In this document: positions 35,101-46,144 of the stretch, one piece after another
Position numbering within the stretch: position 1 is the first letter of the stretch
How the letters are laid out: each line of letters starts with the position of its first letter
Translations under genes and position numbers: made by a program
Source of the DNA: Macrostomum hystrix
Taxonomy: Eukaryota; Platyhelminthes; Macrostomidae
Length of the DNA stretch: 64,000 bases
Reading direction: 5' to 3'
Assembly (NCBI GenBank): GCA_950097015.1
Contig: CATNEN010000002.1
Span: 5,735,001 to 5,799,000, forward strand
The notes under the pieces: model-generated
The model's database searches: none
Told to the model about the DNA's origin: nothing
What the model saw: the letters and a program-made list of their open reading frames with translations, nothing else

Positions 35101-38100
35101 ATCAAATAGAAAGCCGCGGTTGCCACTGGGGCCTAGACTAAAAAAAAACTGCTCGGGTCAAGTTGAATGCCATTAGTGAGAAAGTAGGAGAGATATTGCG
35201 GCGAGTGTGTTGGGAGAAGAAAAGTAACGCAAGAAAAATCCGCGTCAAGTTTGGGATCTTCTAAAGTGGAGTCTATCTCTTATGAGTTAGTGAGGCCGCA
35301 CTTTTGAGTAACATATAAAAAACTTCAAGATTCAGTCAGAATTGATAGAAATTTCAAATATCCCTATCTGTACAGCCACAGTTTTTTATTCATGGGGTCA
35401 AAGGTCGCGAGTTCTACCCCAAGTTTCTTAGGAACTGCCTAACAGTCGAAAGACCAAAAACCAAATAGGGGGGTTGGCCCTCATGACCCAAATGAAGGTG
35501 GCCTCGCCGCGGGATTCGAGCTCAGGCAGCTTGGTAGCAAATGTAGTTTTAATTGAGATTCGAGTAAACATTGGGATTATTATTGTCAATGGGAATTGTC
35601 CGGTTTACGAAGACAAGCCAGCGTTGCTGCAATCAACACGAGTGAAATCCCAAATCTCAATAACTTTCCCACTCGGCCCAGGGCTGTGAGCCAATTTGAC
35701 AACTTATAATTGCCGTCTTATTCGTGGTGATCCAGTAATCCCATCATTTTGGGATTTCTGCACCCGACGTTTTTAGGAGAAATATCCCACACAATAAACG
35801 GGGGCCGAAGCGAACAGAATTTATCTTACGCTTGGCTGGGCTCTGCACCTGATCCCGGAAGCTAATCCGCCAATTGCCCGATAGAGAGGAAGGGGATATT
35901 CAGGGATAAACAAATGCAAATCGTCTAGTTCGCTTTATCCCCAAATAGGGCGGTCGAATCAACAACAGTAAGGGCCATTATTTCGGAGAACTTAGATCCT
36001 CAACTTAGTCCGCAAACGCAAAGCTCTAAAAGTCCGCAAACTGGTCTCGGAATGTAAGTTAGCTGAAATTAATTCCAATTGATTTGTCAAAAGTGGGAAT
36101 TACTCGAGATAAAGTCTGTATTGAGTCTTCTTTGAGTTCAATTGAACAAGACTCAAAGATACTCGGCGCTTTGATGCTGCTAATTTCAATTATGAATTCC
36201 CCTTGAACCACAAAATGGCAGGTGATCTGGCAGAAGGACAAGAAGACTTTGACATTCAACAAGAACCACCTGGATCCCAGATTCACCATCATCCCTACTG
36301 ACATTCACACCAGAAACAAGTTTGATGTACAGGTGCACGACCTGCGCACCTCTGATGAGGGAATGTACAGGTGCATTGCCAGCTACCAGAATCAGTACCT
36401 GGTGAAGAATGTCACTCTGCTGGTGAAAGGTAAGCTAAAAGCTTTCATTCACCAATCCCTGCATTGACTAATCCCTTTGTTCACTAATCACTTCATTCAC
36501 TAATCCCTTCAATCACTAATCTCTTCAATCACTAATCACTTCATTCACTAATAACATCATTCACTAATCCTTTCATTCACTAATCCTTTCAATCACTAAT
36601 CCTTCATTCACTAATAACACCATTCACTAATCCCTTCATTCACTAATAACATCATTCACTAATCCCTTCATTCACAAATAACATCATTCACTAATCCCTT
36701 CATTCACTAATCCTTTCAATCACTAAACCCTTCATTCACTAATAACACCATTCACTAATCCCTTCATTCACAAATAACATCATTCACTAATCCTTTCATT
36801 CACTAATCCCTTCATTCACTAATCCTTTCAATCACTAAACCCTTCATTCACTAATAACACCATTCACTAATCCCTTCAATCACTAATCCCTTCAATCACT
36901 AATCCCTTCAATCACAAATAACATCATTCACTAATCCCTTCAATCACTAATCCTTTCAATCACTAATCCCTTCAATCACTAATAACATCATTCACTAATC
37001 CCTTCATTCACTAATCCTTTCAATCACTAAACCCTTCATTCACTAATAACACCATTCACTAATCCCTTCAATCACTAATCCCTTCAATCACTAATCCCTT
37101 CAATCACTAATCCCTTCAATCACAAATAACATCATTCACTAATCCCTTCAATCACTAATCCCTTCAATCACTAATCCCTTCATTCACAAATAACATCATT
37201 CACTAATCCTTTCATTCACTAATCCCTTCATTCACTAATCCTTTCAATCACTAAACCCTTCATTCACTAATAACACCATTCACTAATCCCTTCAATCACA
37301 AATAACATCATTCACTAATCCTTTCATTCACTAATCCCTTCATTCACTAATCCTTTCAATCACTAAACCCTTCATTCACTAATAACACCATTCACTAATC
37401 CCTTCAATCACTAATCCCTTCAATCACTAATCCCTTCAATCACTAATAACATCATTCACTAATCCCTTCAATCACTAATCCCTTCAATCACTAGTTACTT
37501 CATTCACTAATCCTTTCAATCACAAATAACATCATTCACTAATCCCTTCAATCACTAATCCCTTCAATCACTAATCCCTTCAATCACAAATAACATCATT
37601 CACTAATCCCTTCATTCACTAATCCTTTCAATCACTAATAACATCATTCACTAATCCTTTCAATCACTAATAACATCATTCACTAATCCTTTCAATCACT
37701 AATAACATCATTCACTAATCCTTTCAATCACTAAACCCTTCATACACTAATAACACCATTCACTAATCCCTTCAATCACTAATCTCTTCAATCACTAATC
37801 ACTTCATTCACAAATAACATCATTCACTAATCCTTTCATTCACTAATCCTTTCATTCACTAATCCTTTCAATCACTAATCCTTCATTCACTAATAACACC
37901 ATTCACTAATCCCTTCAATCACAAATAACATCATTCACTAATCCTTTCATTCACTAATCCCTTCATTCACTAATCCTTTCAATCACTAAACCCTTCATTC
38001 ACTAATAACACCATTCACTAATCCCTTCAATCACTAATCCCTTCAATCACTAATCCCTTCAATCACAAATAACATCATTCACTAATCCCTTCAATCACTA

Positions 38101-41100
38101 ATCCCTTCAATCACTAGTTACTTCATTCACTAATCCTTTCAATCACTAATCCCTTCAATCACTAATCACTTTATTCACCAATCCTTTCAATCACTAATAA
38201 CATCATTCACTAATCCCTTCATTCACTAATCCTTTCAATCACTAATAACATCATTCACTTATGTCTGCACAGCTATTTCTGTCAGTCAAAATGTTTTCCA
38301 TCAATTTTTTTAATACTCATCCTTTATCACCAATCCAACAGTGCCTCCAACGATCGACGACTTCAAGTCCTCGCAAAAGGACCTGGTGCTGGTTGAGGGC
38401 GAGCGACGCTGGTTGAACTGCATGGCTGACGGCGTGCCACGGCCTAGCATTGTCTGGTACCGACTGGTGGACGGCGCGAAAATTGGTGAGTTGGACAGCA
38501 ATCCTCAAACCCTCCACACCACAAACCCTCCACCCTTCAAACCCTACACCCCTCAAACCCTCCACCCCTCAAACCCTCCACCCCTCAAACCGTCTACCAC
38601 TCAAACTCTCCACCCCACAAGTCCTCCACCACTCGAACCCTCCACCCCTAAAACCCTCCACCACTCAAACCCTCCACCCCTCAAACCGTCTACCACTCAA
38701 ACCCTCCACCCCACAAGTCATCCACCACTCAAACCCTCCACCCCTCAAACCCTCCACCACTCAAACCCTCTACCACTCAAACCCTCCACCCCACAAGTCC
38801 TCCAGCCCTCGAACCATCCACCCCTCAAACCCTCCAGCCCTCAAACCCTCCACCCCTCAAACCCTCCATCCCTCAAACCCTCCACCCCTCAAACCCTCCA
38901 GCCCTCAAACCCTCCACCCCTCAAACCCTCCATCCCTCAAACCCTCCACCCCTCAAACCCTCCACCCCTCAAACCCTCCAGCCCTCAAACCCTCCACCCC
39001 TCAAACCCTCCATCCCTAAATCGTCCATCCTTCAAACAATCGAACTCTCAATCCCTTCACCAGGTACAACATGATCCCCTCAATTCCTGAATGATTTCAA
39101 AATCCCATTAAATCATTAACCTCAAAGCCTTCACCATCAAAGCCTAAACATTTAGCACCTCAAATCCTTAGAGCTGTACAATGACTCCATGTACCTGGTG
39201 CGCAATGTGAGTCGCGACATGTCGGGCACCCTGCTTTGCGTCGCCAGCAATGGTGTGGATCCGCCGGCCAGCCGTCAGTTTCGCCTGACGGTTCACTGTG
39301 AGTGAAATGCTGCTTACTCGCTACTTGAAGTAGTCGCGTGAGCTCAGCTGAAACCGCCCCGCCAAACCCAAACACCGAATTCAGACGCGCCCTCAGTGAC
39401 AGTCGTGAACGAGCAGATCGCCCAGAAGCGCGGCAGATCCACCATGGTGATGTGCACCATCACGGGACACCCGGTGCCCAAGTTCTACTGGGAGCACCGG
39501 GGCCGCAGGTACGACGTCTCAGAAAGCAAGCCGTGCGACCCCCCTGAGCCACTGCAGAAATTCTGCATGCACCTGAGCAAATTGCACGACACCTCGGTGC
39601 AGCTCAACCTCATGATCAACAATCTCACGGCTGAGGACTACGGCCTGTACTATTGCGTTGCCTACTCCAGACTGGGCACGGATCGCAAGTCGGCTCACGT
39701 GACCGGTGAGTCACTGTCCTATGATTGGTTGCCGTTTTAGAACAGTGACTGGAGCTTCAGACTCGGATCCAAAACGTCGGCTATTGACTAAGATAGGCTA
39801 TTGGCTAAGATTGGCTATTGGCTAAGATAGGCTATTGGCTAAGATTGGCTATTGGCTAAGATTGGCTATTGGCTAAGATTGGCTATTGACTAAGATTGGC
39901 TATTGACTAAGATTGGCTATTGGCTAAGATTGGCCATTGGCTAAGATTGGCTATTGGCTACGATTGGCTATCCGTGGGTAAGTTGGTGAGTGAGTGACAC
40001 AGCGTCTAACCCGTTTGCTTCGCGCACCAAGCTCGATTCCGCGGCGAGGCCACATTCCATGAAGGCCCGCCCCTTGATAAGAAAGTCAGGGCAGATGTAC
40101 TCACCTGAGTGAGTATGTGCCTGCGTACATTATCTGTGTGCAGCAGCTTCCCAGTCCATGGACTGAAAAGCTTTGACCCTGCTGTACATCCGACTCCACT
40201 AAGTAATGCTATCAACTTAACCTCAAAGCCTTCACCATCAAAGCCTAATGTTTAGCCCCTCAAATCCTTAGAAACGTCATGTCACACTAAGTAATGTCAC
40301 GAGCGTATCTCTCAGTAAATTTTCACACAACCAATGAATACATTTTCAAGTGGCAGAGTGATAACAAAATTTGACAAATCTAGTTTTGAGTAATTAAGGA
40401 TTGAAATCATGCGCGCTAATTAAGGAGTTCAGATATTCAGGTGATAATCTGATGAAGCTATGAAAGTTGCATGCAATAATTCCTACTCACTTTTTGCTAT
40501 ACCTTTTTCATTTAGACAATAATTGTTCTAGTTCTTATTGCGTCGCATTCAGCATAAGTACTACTTACTAAAACAGCAGAAAAGTAGCCATGTTAGCGTT
40601 TTTTGTTAACTATTTATTTTTACCTCTGTTTTTTTTCAAAACCATTTGCGCTCAGAGCTGAGCACCTCGGGTCAGAGCGAGGCGGAGTCCAATCACAGGC
40701 ACCCGGCACCCAAGGTGTTCGGACTGCCTGACCTGGCAGGTACAAATAACTGTGCTCACTAGCTGAGGTTGGGAAGTGGGTCGATGGTTCGAATCCTGCT
40801 CCCTAATTTGCACAGAATGTCAACTAAGAATGTTACTCTACACTTTCTATTACACAATCACAGCAGGGTCGTACTGTTGAGTGCTAAAGTTTCTCATTAA
40901 TTTACTCTAACTGTGAAAATAGTGCTCTGAAATAATTTAAGTTTTTTTAGTATACTCAAAGCTAGAAAAACCACCAGAAACTGCTCTACTGTTAGTAGCA
41001 CTGCTAGAACTTGCACCTTCATAGTCAATCGTGAATGCATCTGGCACACTCTGAATTAGATCTATTGTCTATTGCATAAGGTAACTTTTTTGTTCATTCT

Positions 41101-42791
41101 CTAGGAATTTCATTCCTTACTGTACAAACTAGTTTCTGATAGATAATTTAGCTCCTAGCCTTAGAAAGGGAATTTTAGCAACCTAATAAAACAATTTGCG
41201 TCCTCGATGAGTAAGACACTTGCTTCAATCTCGTACCGTGCTGTGAGTTGATTACCAGCATCAGCTGGGTGGGTGGCGGGTTTGGCGCCTTCCCAGTCCA
41301 TGGACTGAACAGCTGTACACATCATTTTGAATCATAAGGTTCGTAATAAGGTCTGGTACTCAGCTTAACAGTAGAAAGAACCCGCTATCTCCCCAGGGGA
41401 AGGTATTTAAAATGCCCGCTGCCTACATCACGATAGCTCCCAAACCGAATCACTAATTTTCGTGAAAGTCCAATATTTGTGGGAGAGATACAATTCAGAC
41501 TACTGACAACAGTAGAAAAGCAAAGACTTGGCTGCAAATCTCTCACATAACACTAAAAAGTATCGCCATAAAAATGGCAAGCTTAAAAGAGACTTCTGTG
41601 CACACTGAGAGTGGTGGGAGAGGACTGCGTGTGGCTATGGCTGACTGACGAAGGCAAACAAGCCAGAAACCGGTCTCGGTCTGCCAGCGCGAGGTTCGTT
41701 CCCCACTTTTAGTGTGTTACAATTTGGATCAACTTATATTCTGATAAGCGAACATTTAGTCAGTATCGTTAGCCTAACTTTCAGCTATAATTACGAGTAC
41801 ATATGATCTGAAGGTGTGAAAATTATCACATTTTCAGGCAAGGCCAGATAACAAAAATTAACCGTTTTTTCTTCCCACAATCCCAGAGCTCGATCCGCCC
41901 AGCAGTTGGACGCAGGGCCAGGTGAATCACCTGGACGGCCCTTCCGACAACCCAAAGCCGAATGTCTACTCGTCTCAGAGGGACGGCGACCAGCTGCCGG
42001 GTCGAATTTCTTGTGAGCAATGAGCAATGGTATTATTGGATTTTTACGTACGGTTGTTAATAGGTGGTCAAGCGAGGTCAACCGGGGAGGTCAATTGGTA
42101 GACAGGGGAAGTCAATCGGTAGACAGGGAAATAGGGGAGGTCAATTGATAGGCAGGACATCAATTGGTAGACATGGGAGGTCAATTGGTAGATTGGGAGG
42201 TCAATTGGTAGATTGAGAGGTCAATTGGTAGACAGGGAGGTCATTTGGTAGATAGGGAGGTCATTTGGTAGATAGGGAGGTCATTTGGTAGACAGGAGAG
42301 GTCAATTGGAAGTCAGGGTAGGTCCAATGGGTAGACGGGGGAGGTCAATCGGTAGACAGGGGAGGTCAAGAGTTAGACAGGGCAGAGTAGGTCAATCAGT
42401 AGACAGGGGAGGTCAATCGGTAGACAGGGGAGGTCAATCGGTAGACAGGGGAGGTCAATCGGTAGACAGGGGAGGTCAATCGGTAGACAGGGGAGGTCAA
42501 TCGGTAGACAGGGGAGTTCAATCGGTAGACAGGGGAGGTCAAGAGGTCAGAACAATCTTCCTGACTCCTCCGTCAGCGGGCAGCCTGACCTCCAGCTCGT
42601 TGGACGGCCGCGGCAGCGGATACCAGCCCCAGCCGCCCGCTCAGCAGCCTCCGCGGACTCCGAAATTGCCAGACGAGACCGGGGGAAATTCTGGCGTTGC
42701 CATAGCAACGGAATCAACAACGCTTCTTACTCGTATTGTCCTAGCACTGGTCGTGTTGGCATTTTGTCAGCGGCTCGTAATGCTTCGGTGA
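19314..42791 (+). CDS. three-Ig-domain, probably GPI-anchored adhesion protein (IgLON/lachesin/DIP-like)
   Basis: Exons: 19314-19518, 26908-27035, 36222-36429, 38342-38485, 39172-39297, 39385-39705, 40656-40739, 41887-42012 and 42577-42791, about 518 aa. All junctions are GT-AG and the frame stays open; most are phase 1. Met27 (19392) is the likelier start because the hydrophobic core VALRVLLLLQLQSICTC then lies at residues 17-33, as in a signal peptide. Ig1 has Cys97-Cys162 with DEGMYRC, Ig2 Cys207-Cys250, Ig3 Cys294-Cys361 with AEDYGLYYC plus an extra Cys pair (321, 331). A Ser/Pro-rich stalk follows, then a C-terminal hydrophobic tail (TRIVLALVVLAFCQRLVML), which suggests a GPI signal. Cell-surface homophilic or heterophilic recognition is inferred from the family. 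The exon 8 donor could instead be at 42000, in the same phase (514 aa). Confidence 0.85.
19570..19945 (+). repeat. minisatellite, 30-bp unit, about 12 copies, Ig gene intron 1
   Basis: Unit contains ATTGCTAATCTATTCACCAG followed by GCTAGAGTGG. A longer block (CTATGTCGATTGTGGAGGAA) appears at 19563 and again at 19813, so the whole array was partly duplicated. It starts about 50 bp after the first exon. Confidence 0.93.
19946..20000 (+). mobile_element. SINE family A fragment
   Basis: The stretch GCACCAATGG, CAGTTCGAATCTTTGGCGAG and GCCAGATTCATT matches the B-box region of the SINE at 52338 in the same order. It directly abuts the 30-bp array. Confidence 0.5.
20680..21340 (+). repeat. pyrimidine minisatellite, 21-bp unit, about 31 copies
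   Basis: Unit is close to TATCTCACCCTCTCCCTTCC plus T, with frequent TCGCCC and TCTTTT variants. It is almost purely pyrimidine on the coding strand of the Ig gene, inside intron 1. Confidence 0.94.
21815..22015 (+). repeat. 20-bp tandem repeat, 10 near-identical copies
   Basis: Unit CTAGATCTCACCTATCAGTT. Copies are almost identical (one A-to-C change), so this array is young or well homogenised. Confidence 0.95.
22790..23345 (+). repeat. minisatellite, 16-bp unit, about 34 degenerate copies
   Basis: Unit is close to CCTAAATCCTGATTCA. It is degenerate at its left end and cleaner at the right. Ig gene intron 1. Confidence 0.9.
23885..25560 (+). repeat. minisatellite, 16-bp unit, about 104 copies with higher-order structure
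   Basis: Unit CACAAACTAGAATGTT, with variants CTTC, CCCC and GCTC at the variable four bases. A marker unit containing CATTACAAACTAGACTCC occurs at about 23981, 24157 and 24317. The spacings are 176 and 160 bp, or 11 and 10 units, so blocks of units were duplicated together. Confidence 0.96.
25790..25816 (+). repeat. CTG trinucleotide microsatellite
   Basis: Nine CTG units, followed by a short GATGATGATGAT tract. Intron 1 of the Ig gene. Confidence 0.95.
26149..26190 (+). repeat. GT dinucleotide microsatellite
   Basis: About 19 uninterrupted GT units in intron 1 of the Ig gene. Confidence 0.95.
26556..26817 (+). repeat. minisatellite, 55-bp unit, about 4.5 copies, upstream of Ig exon 2
   Basis: Unit contains CTGCCCCGCTGGACACCCAC and CTCACTCCCTGTCACTT, and the spacing between equivalent points is 55 bp. 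It ends about 90 bp before exon 2. The stretch GACACCCACCTCACTCC is the reverse complement of the core of the array that begins 105 bp after exon 2. Confidence 0.92.
27140..27455 (+). repeat. minisatellite, 29-bp unit, about 11 copies, downstream of Ig exon 2
   Basis: Unit contains GGAGTGAGGTGGGTGTC followed by TGATAGCATCAA. The first 17 bases are perfectly complementary to repeated sequence on the other side of exon 2. Confidence 0.93.
28320..28808 (+). repeat. minisatellite, 30-bp unit, about 16 copies, Ig gene intron 2
   Basis: Unit contains GGAGTGAGGTTGGTGTTTTA followed by TAGCTTTCGT. It shares the core GGAGTGAGGT-x-GGTGT with the array at 27140, so the two are related. Confidence 0.94.
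29650..30768 (+). repeat. minisatellite, 23-bp unit, about 48 copies, Ig gene intron 2
   Basis: Unit contains GGGTGGGACAGATGTAGGAT followed by AAA. A marker variant (GGGGCAAATTAGGATAAAGG) recurs at about 29917, 30051, 30141 and 30256, pointing to duplication of multi-unit blocks. The minus strand stays open for 345 codons because the unit lacks stops. Confidence 0.95.
31187..31560 (+). repeat. degenerate minisatellite, 19-bp unit, about 18 copies
   Basis: Unit is near AAAATGGGGATCTAGAATT, with insertions and unit loss at the left end. Ig gene intron 2. Confidence 0.85.
32220..33110 (+). repeat. minisatellite, 21-bp unit, about 42 copies
   Basis: Unit contains GAAGAATTGGGATCAGGAAT plus C. 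21 is a multiple of three, so one minus-strand frame reads a 7-residue ILRFLIP repeat for 281 codons. No start context, neighbours or codon variation support a gene. Ig gene intron 2. Confidence 0.94.
33385..33405 (+). repeat. short CAG tract
   Basis: Six CAG units followed by CGGTGG. Ig gene intron 2. Confidence 0.8.
33702..34950 (+). repeat. minisatellite, 16-bp unit, about 78 copies, Ig gene intron 2
   Basis: Unit CCCATCTCGCCATTCT, with variants CGTTGTTCT, CCTCCC and CTCTAGT. The rare unit ending CCAATCT occurs at about 34181 and 34440, about 16 units apart, and flanking unit order matches, so a block of about 260 bp was duplicated. Pyrimidine-rich on the coding strand. Confidence 0.95.
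34960..36205 (+). other. end of Ig gene intron 2, with SINE traces
   Basis: 35395-35425 has a tRNA-like B box (AAGGTCGCGAGTTCTACCCC). 35490-35535 on the minus strand has the SINE A segment GAATCCCGCGGCGAGGCCAC. The rest shows no gene or array. Confidence 0.45.
36460..38262 (+). repeat. minisatellite, 16-bp unit, about 112 copies, filling Ig gene intron 3
   Basis: Unit CACTAATCCCTTCAAT, with a second unit type AATAACATCATTCACT. The order of the two types repeats in blocks, giving higher-order structure. The array takes up almost the whole 1.9-kb intron, from 30 bp after the donor to 80 bp before the acceptor. Confidence 0.96.
38495..39062 (+). repeat. minisatellite, 16-bp unit, about 34 copies, Ig gene intron 4
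   Basis: Unit CCCTCAAACCCTCCAC, strongly C-rich on the coding strand. It begins within about 10 bp of the exon 4 donor. Confidence 0.95.
39775..39978 (+). repeat. minisatellite, 17-bp unit, about 12 copies, Ig gene intron 6
   Basis: Unit GCTATTGGCTAAGATTG. Most units carry ATTGG, an inverted CCAAT box. Confidence 0.93.
39985..40205 (+). mobile_element. composite SINE: family A body with family B tail
   Basis: CGCACCAAGCTCGATTCCGC, GGCGAGGCCACATTC and GTCAGGGCAGATGTAC match the SINE at 52338. The end (TTCCCAGTCCATGGACTGAA, then CTGTACATCC) matches instead the tail of the SINEs at 41200 and 51956. Ig gene intron 6. Confidence 0.6.
40757..40806 (+). mobile_element. tRNA-like SINE head, fragment
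   Basis: A B-box-like GATGGTTCGAATCCTGC lies after a degenerate A-box region. No stem closes. Ig gene intron 7. Confidence 0.4.
41200..41388 (+). mobile_element. SINE family B copy, 5' truncated
   Basis: GATTACCAGCATCAGCTGGG, GGCGGGTTTGGCG and CAGTCCATGGACTGAACAGC match 52100-52165 in order. It is followed directly by the dispersed repeat shared with 490-588. Ig gene intron 7. Confidence 0.6.
41388..41485 (+). repeat. dispersed repeat, second copy
   Basis: Matches 490-588 in order and spacing (CGATAGCTCCCAAACCGAAT, then TTTTCGTGAAAGTCC). Its position after a SINE B tail suggests a shared element. Confidence 0.5.
42062..42548 (+). repeat. minisatellite, 21-bp unit, about 22 copies, Ig gene intron 8
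   Basis: Unit contains GGTAGACAGGGGAGGTCAAT plus C. The left half is degenerate and the right half (42400-42540) almost perfect, so homogenisation is one-sided. Purine-rich on the coding strand, and it ends 28 bp before the final acceptor. Confidence 0.93.
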
Positions 42792-42899
42792 CAGTTTTCG
42801 ACTATAAAAGTACAAAGTTAACCAACTAAGCACCATAAAGCATTGTCGGAGTCATCAGCTAGAAATGCGACAAGCACTTTTTTAAGAATTCTTTTCCGC

Positions 42900-42905
42900 A
42901 ATAAA
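42900..42905 (+). terminator. AATAAA polyadenylation signal of the Ig gene
   Basis: First AATAAA after the stop codon at 42789-42791, about 110 bp downstream. Confidence 0.5.
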
Positions 42906-42909
42906 TATT

Positions 42910-43435
42910 TCGCGCCTGAGTTTTACTACTTAGCTTAAGTAGTGGAATTGTAGGTAACACTTCTTTTTTTAATATTAGTCGAAAAGTCGAAAACTATTTT
43001 TGTGCATTACTCAATGAATAAGTATTGGATGCATCTATAATGCAACCTCCATGCTCACTGTTACATCCTTAGTACGAACTATGTGACCTATGTTTCCACA
43101 CAAGTGTTTATGCAACCCAGATCAGAGGGTTTTCAATTGAATACCTGTACACTCGAAAAATATTCCTATTGCTACTGAATTAAGTATTTTGCACGACTGC
43201 ATTATTGTGTAAGCTCTGTAAAATACAAAAATGTTACACGTCTACTCTGCTACACTACTCAATCAGAATTTTATGAGTTCTTAAAATCATTTGAAAAAGT
43301 TAGATAATTCACTTTGAATAAATCAAAGTTATAACATTTGTTTGTCTATTCTGCCCTTAAACATTAAGAAAAGCCGGCAATTTAACGGAGTTCATGAAAG
43401 CCTTTTACGACTAAATATTAGACAGCTAAAATATG
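42910..43435. other. convergent intergenic region, nothing recognised
   Basis: AT-rich; may include the rest of the Ig gene 3' UTR. No frame or repeat supported. Confidence 0.5.
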
Positions 43436-43444
43436 GTTGACTTT

Positions 43445-43842
43445 AACAAAATACTCTAGATTTAACGGAATACTCTAGATTTAACGGAATACTCTAGATT
43501 TAACGGAATACTCTAGATTTAACGGAATACTCTAGATTTAACGGAATACTCTAGATTTAACGGAATACTCTAGATTTAACGGAATACTCTAGATTTAACG
43601 GAATACTCTAGATTTAACGGAATACTCTAGATTTAACGAAATACTCTAGATTTAACGGAATACTCTAGATTTAACGGAATACTCTAGATTTAACGGAATA
43701 CTCTAGATTTAACGAAATACTCTAGATTTAACGAAATACTCTAGATTTAACGGAATACTCTAGATTTAACGGAATACTCTAGATTTAACGAAATACTCTA
43801 GATTTAACGAAATACTCTAGATTTAACGGAATGCTCTCATAT
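43445..43842. repeat. minisatellite, 19-bp unit, about 21 copies, highly uniform
   Basis: Unit CTCTAGATTTAACGGAATA. The only common change is AACGAAATA for AACGGAATA, so the array is young or strongly homogenised. Confidence 0.95.
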
Positions 43843-44450
43843 TTAAGGAACTTGCTAGTATACAAATTAAACTAGACAAGAAACTAGTTACTAGTAGTCA
43901 AGAAAGTAACGTTGAAATGAAAGTTGTTAAAAAAATTTAAAGCAAGAAAATTCCTTTATTGGCTCATACGAGTTTGAAAACAATTTTATTAGAAAATGTG
44001 AAGTAAAAGTTTTAGCGTTATAGCTTACATGTTTATTTGCGTTATGATGCACTCAGGTGAATAATGTACAGTAGTAGTGAAACCAAATCATATATATATA
44101 TACGCTTGTATATACTCGTATATATTAATTAAGCTAAAGCTTCGATTCATTGAGACAAAAACTCAAACAGAAACAAGCAGCGCATTGGAATTGAATAACT
44201 TGAGTTCAGGCAGCTACAACCATAGCTTTTGTTGGTCTGTGCGCTTCTGAATCCCTTTTCAGTAAATAATTTTTGATCGAATCAAGTCAAATCAAAATGA
44301 GATCGATATCATCAAGAAATCGATTCTTGGTAAATCTAGTTCGACAACATAGCAAAAACTTATTAGTACAGACTAGACAAATGTGGATAATGGAGTGAAA
44401 ACAAAGACAATCAACTGTTCTTTTAGAAAATCTAATAATAGAAAGCGGCG
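43843..44450. other. intergenic, AT-rich
   Basis: Contains a short TA-rich tract near 44091-44130 (ATATATATATATACGC). No gene recognised. Confidence 0.5.
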
Positions 44451-44454
44451 ACTT

Positions 44455-45602
44455 TTCCTGCTGCGGTTCCATCTACATTTCCTGCTGCGATTCCCTCTAC
44501 GATTCCTGCTGCGATTCTATCTACGATTCCTGCTGCGATTCTATCTACGATTCCTGCTGCGATTCTATCTACGATTCCTGCTGCGATTCTATCTACGATT
44601 CCTGCTGCGATTCTATCTACGATTCCTGCTGCGATTCTATCTACGATTCCTGCTGCGATTCTATCTACGATTCCTGCTGCGATTCTATCGACGATTCTAT
44701 CTATGATTTCTGCTGGGATCTTATCTACGATTCCTGCTGTGATTCCATCTAAGATTCCCGCTGCAATTCCATCTGCGATTCCTGCTGCGATTCTATTTAC
44801 GATTCCTGCTGCGATTCTATCTATGATTCCTGCTGCGATTCTATTTACGATTCCTGCTGCGATTCTATCTACGATTCCTGCTGCGGTTCTATTTACGATT
44901 CCTGCTGCGATTCAATCTACGATTCCTGATGCGATTCTATCTACGATTTCTGCTGGGATCTTATCTGCGTTTCCTGCTGCGGTTCTATCTACGATTTTAT
45001 CTATGATTTCTGCTGGGATCTTATCTACGATTCCTGCTGCGATTCTATCTAAGATTCCCGCTGCAATTCCATCTGCGATTCCTGCTGCGATTCTATTTAC
45101 GATTCCTGCTGCGATTCCATCTGCGATTCCTGCTGCGATTCTATTGACGATTCCTGCTGCGATTCTATCTATGATTCCTGCTGCGATTCTATCTACGATT
45201 CCTGCTGCGATTCTATCTAAGATTCCCGCTGCGATTCTATCTACGATTCTATCTACGATTCCTGATGCGATTCTATCTACGATTTCTGCTGGGATCTTAT
45301 CTGCGTTTCCTGCTGCGATTCTATCTACGATTCTATCTATGATTTCTGCTGGGATCTTATCTACGATTCTTGCTGCGATTCCATCTACGATTTCTACTGG
45401 GATATTATCTGGGTTTCCTGCTGCGATTCTATCTAAGATTCCCGCTGCGATTCTATCTACGATTCTATCTAAGATTCCTGCTGCGATTCTATCTACGATT
45501 CCTGCTGCGATTCTATCTACGATTCCTGCTGCGATTCTATCTACGATTCCTGCTGCGATTCAATTTACGATTCCTGCTGCGATTCTGTCTACGATTCCTA
45601 AT
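44455..45602. repeat. minisatellite, 24-bp unit, about 48 copies
   Basis: Unit contains ATCTACGATTCCTGCTGCGA followed by TTCT. A variant block (GATTTCTGCTGGGATCTTAT) recurs at about 44705, 44945, 45005, 45285 and 45345. The 300-codon open frame (IPAAILST repeats) follows from 24 being a multiple of three. Not called as a gene. Confidence 0.94.
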
Positions 45603-46144
45603 TAAATTTTCTTTAACAGCAAAATTGAGGCATTTGGGAGCAAGCCTAGATTTGTATGATGATTTAAATGTAAAAAAACGTGTGTTTAAACTGGTGCCAA
45701 TGCTTTTGGTGTGAAGGCTAGTTAAATTTTAAGAACAAACGTAAACAAACAGAATTGAAAAGCTACAGAGGAAGTACGTGGCAAAAATAGATATTATTTT
45801 ACATGATTAATTTCGCGATGTGAACAGTTTGAGAAATAGCAAAGCTTATTTTATACAAAACTCGATGGGCGCACAGCGCAGCGATAATCTGCTTTCCAAG
45901 TTGGTCAAAAACCAATTTTCGGATTTTATTAGTTTTCCAAATTGCACCGAAAGAATACAAAAAAATTAAGTGATTAAAATCATACGTGAAAGGTACGAGC
46001 TACTTTAATCAGCAAATCCAAGCGATTTGAGAGAATGAACTACAGGCACAATTTTTTGTTAAAGCGAGCAAATATTTCAGTTTCAGTGGGCTGATCATGC
46101 TGATAAGCAAAAAATACGAAAAGCTGAGAAATTCGAATGTACCC

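Noticed and set aside
44703-45605. 300-codon IPAAILST-repeat protein, possibly a silk- or antifreeze-like gene
   Set aside because: No signal peptide, no splice-linked neighbour, and the array decays outside the frame with no bias to synonymous changes that I can see.
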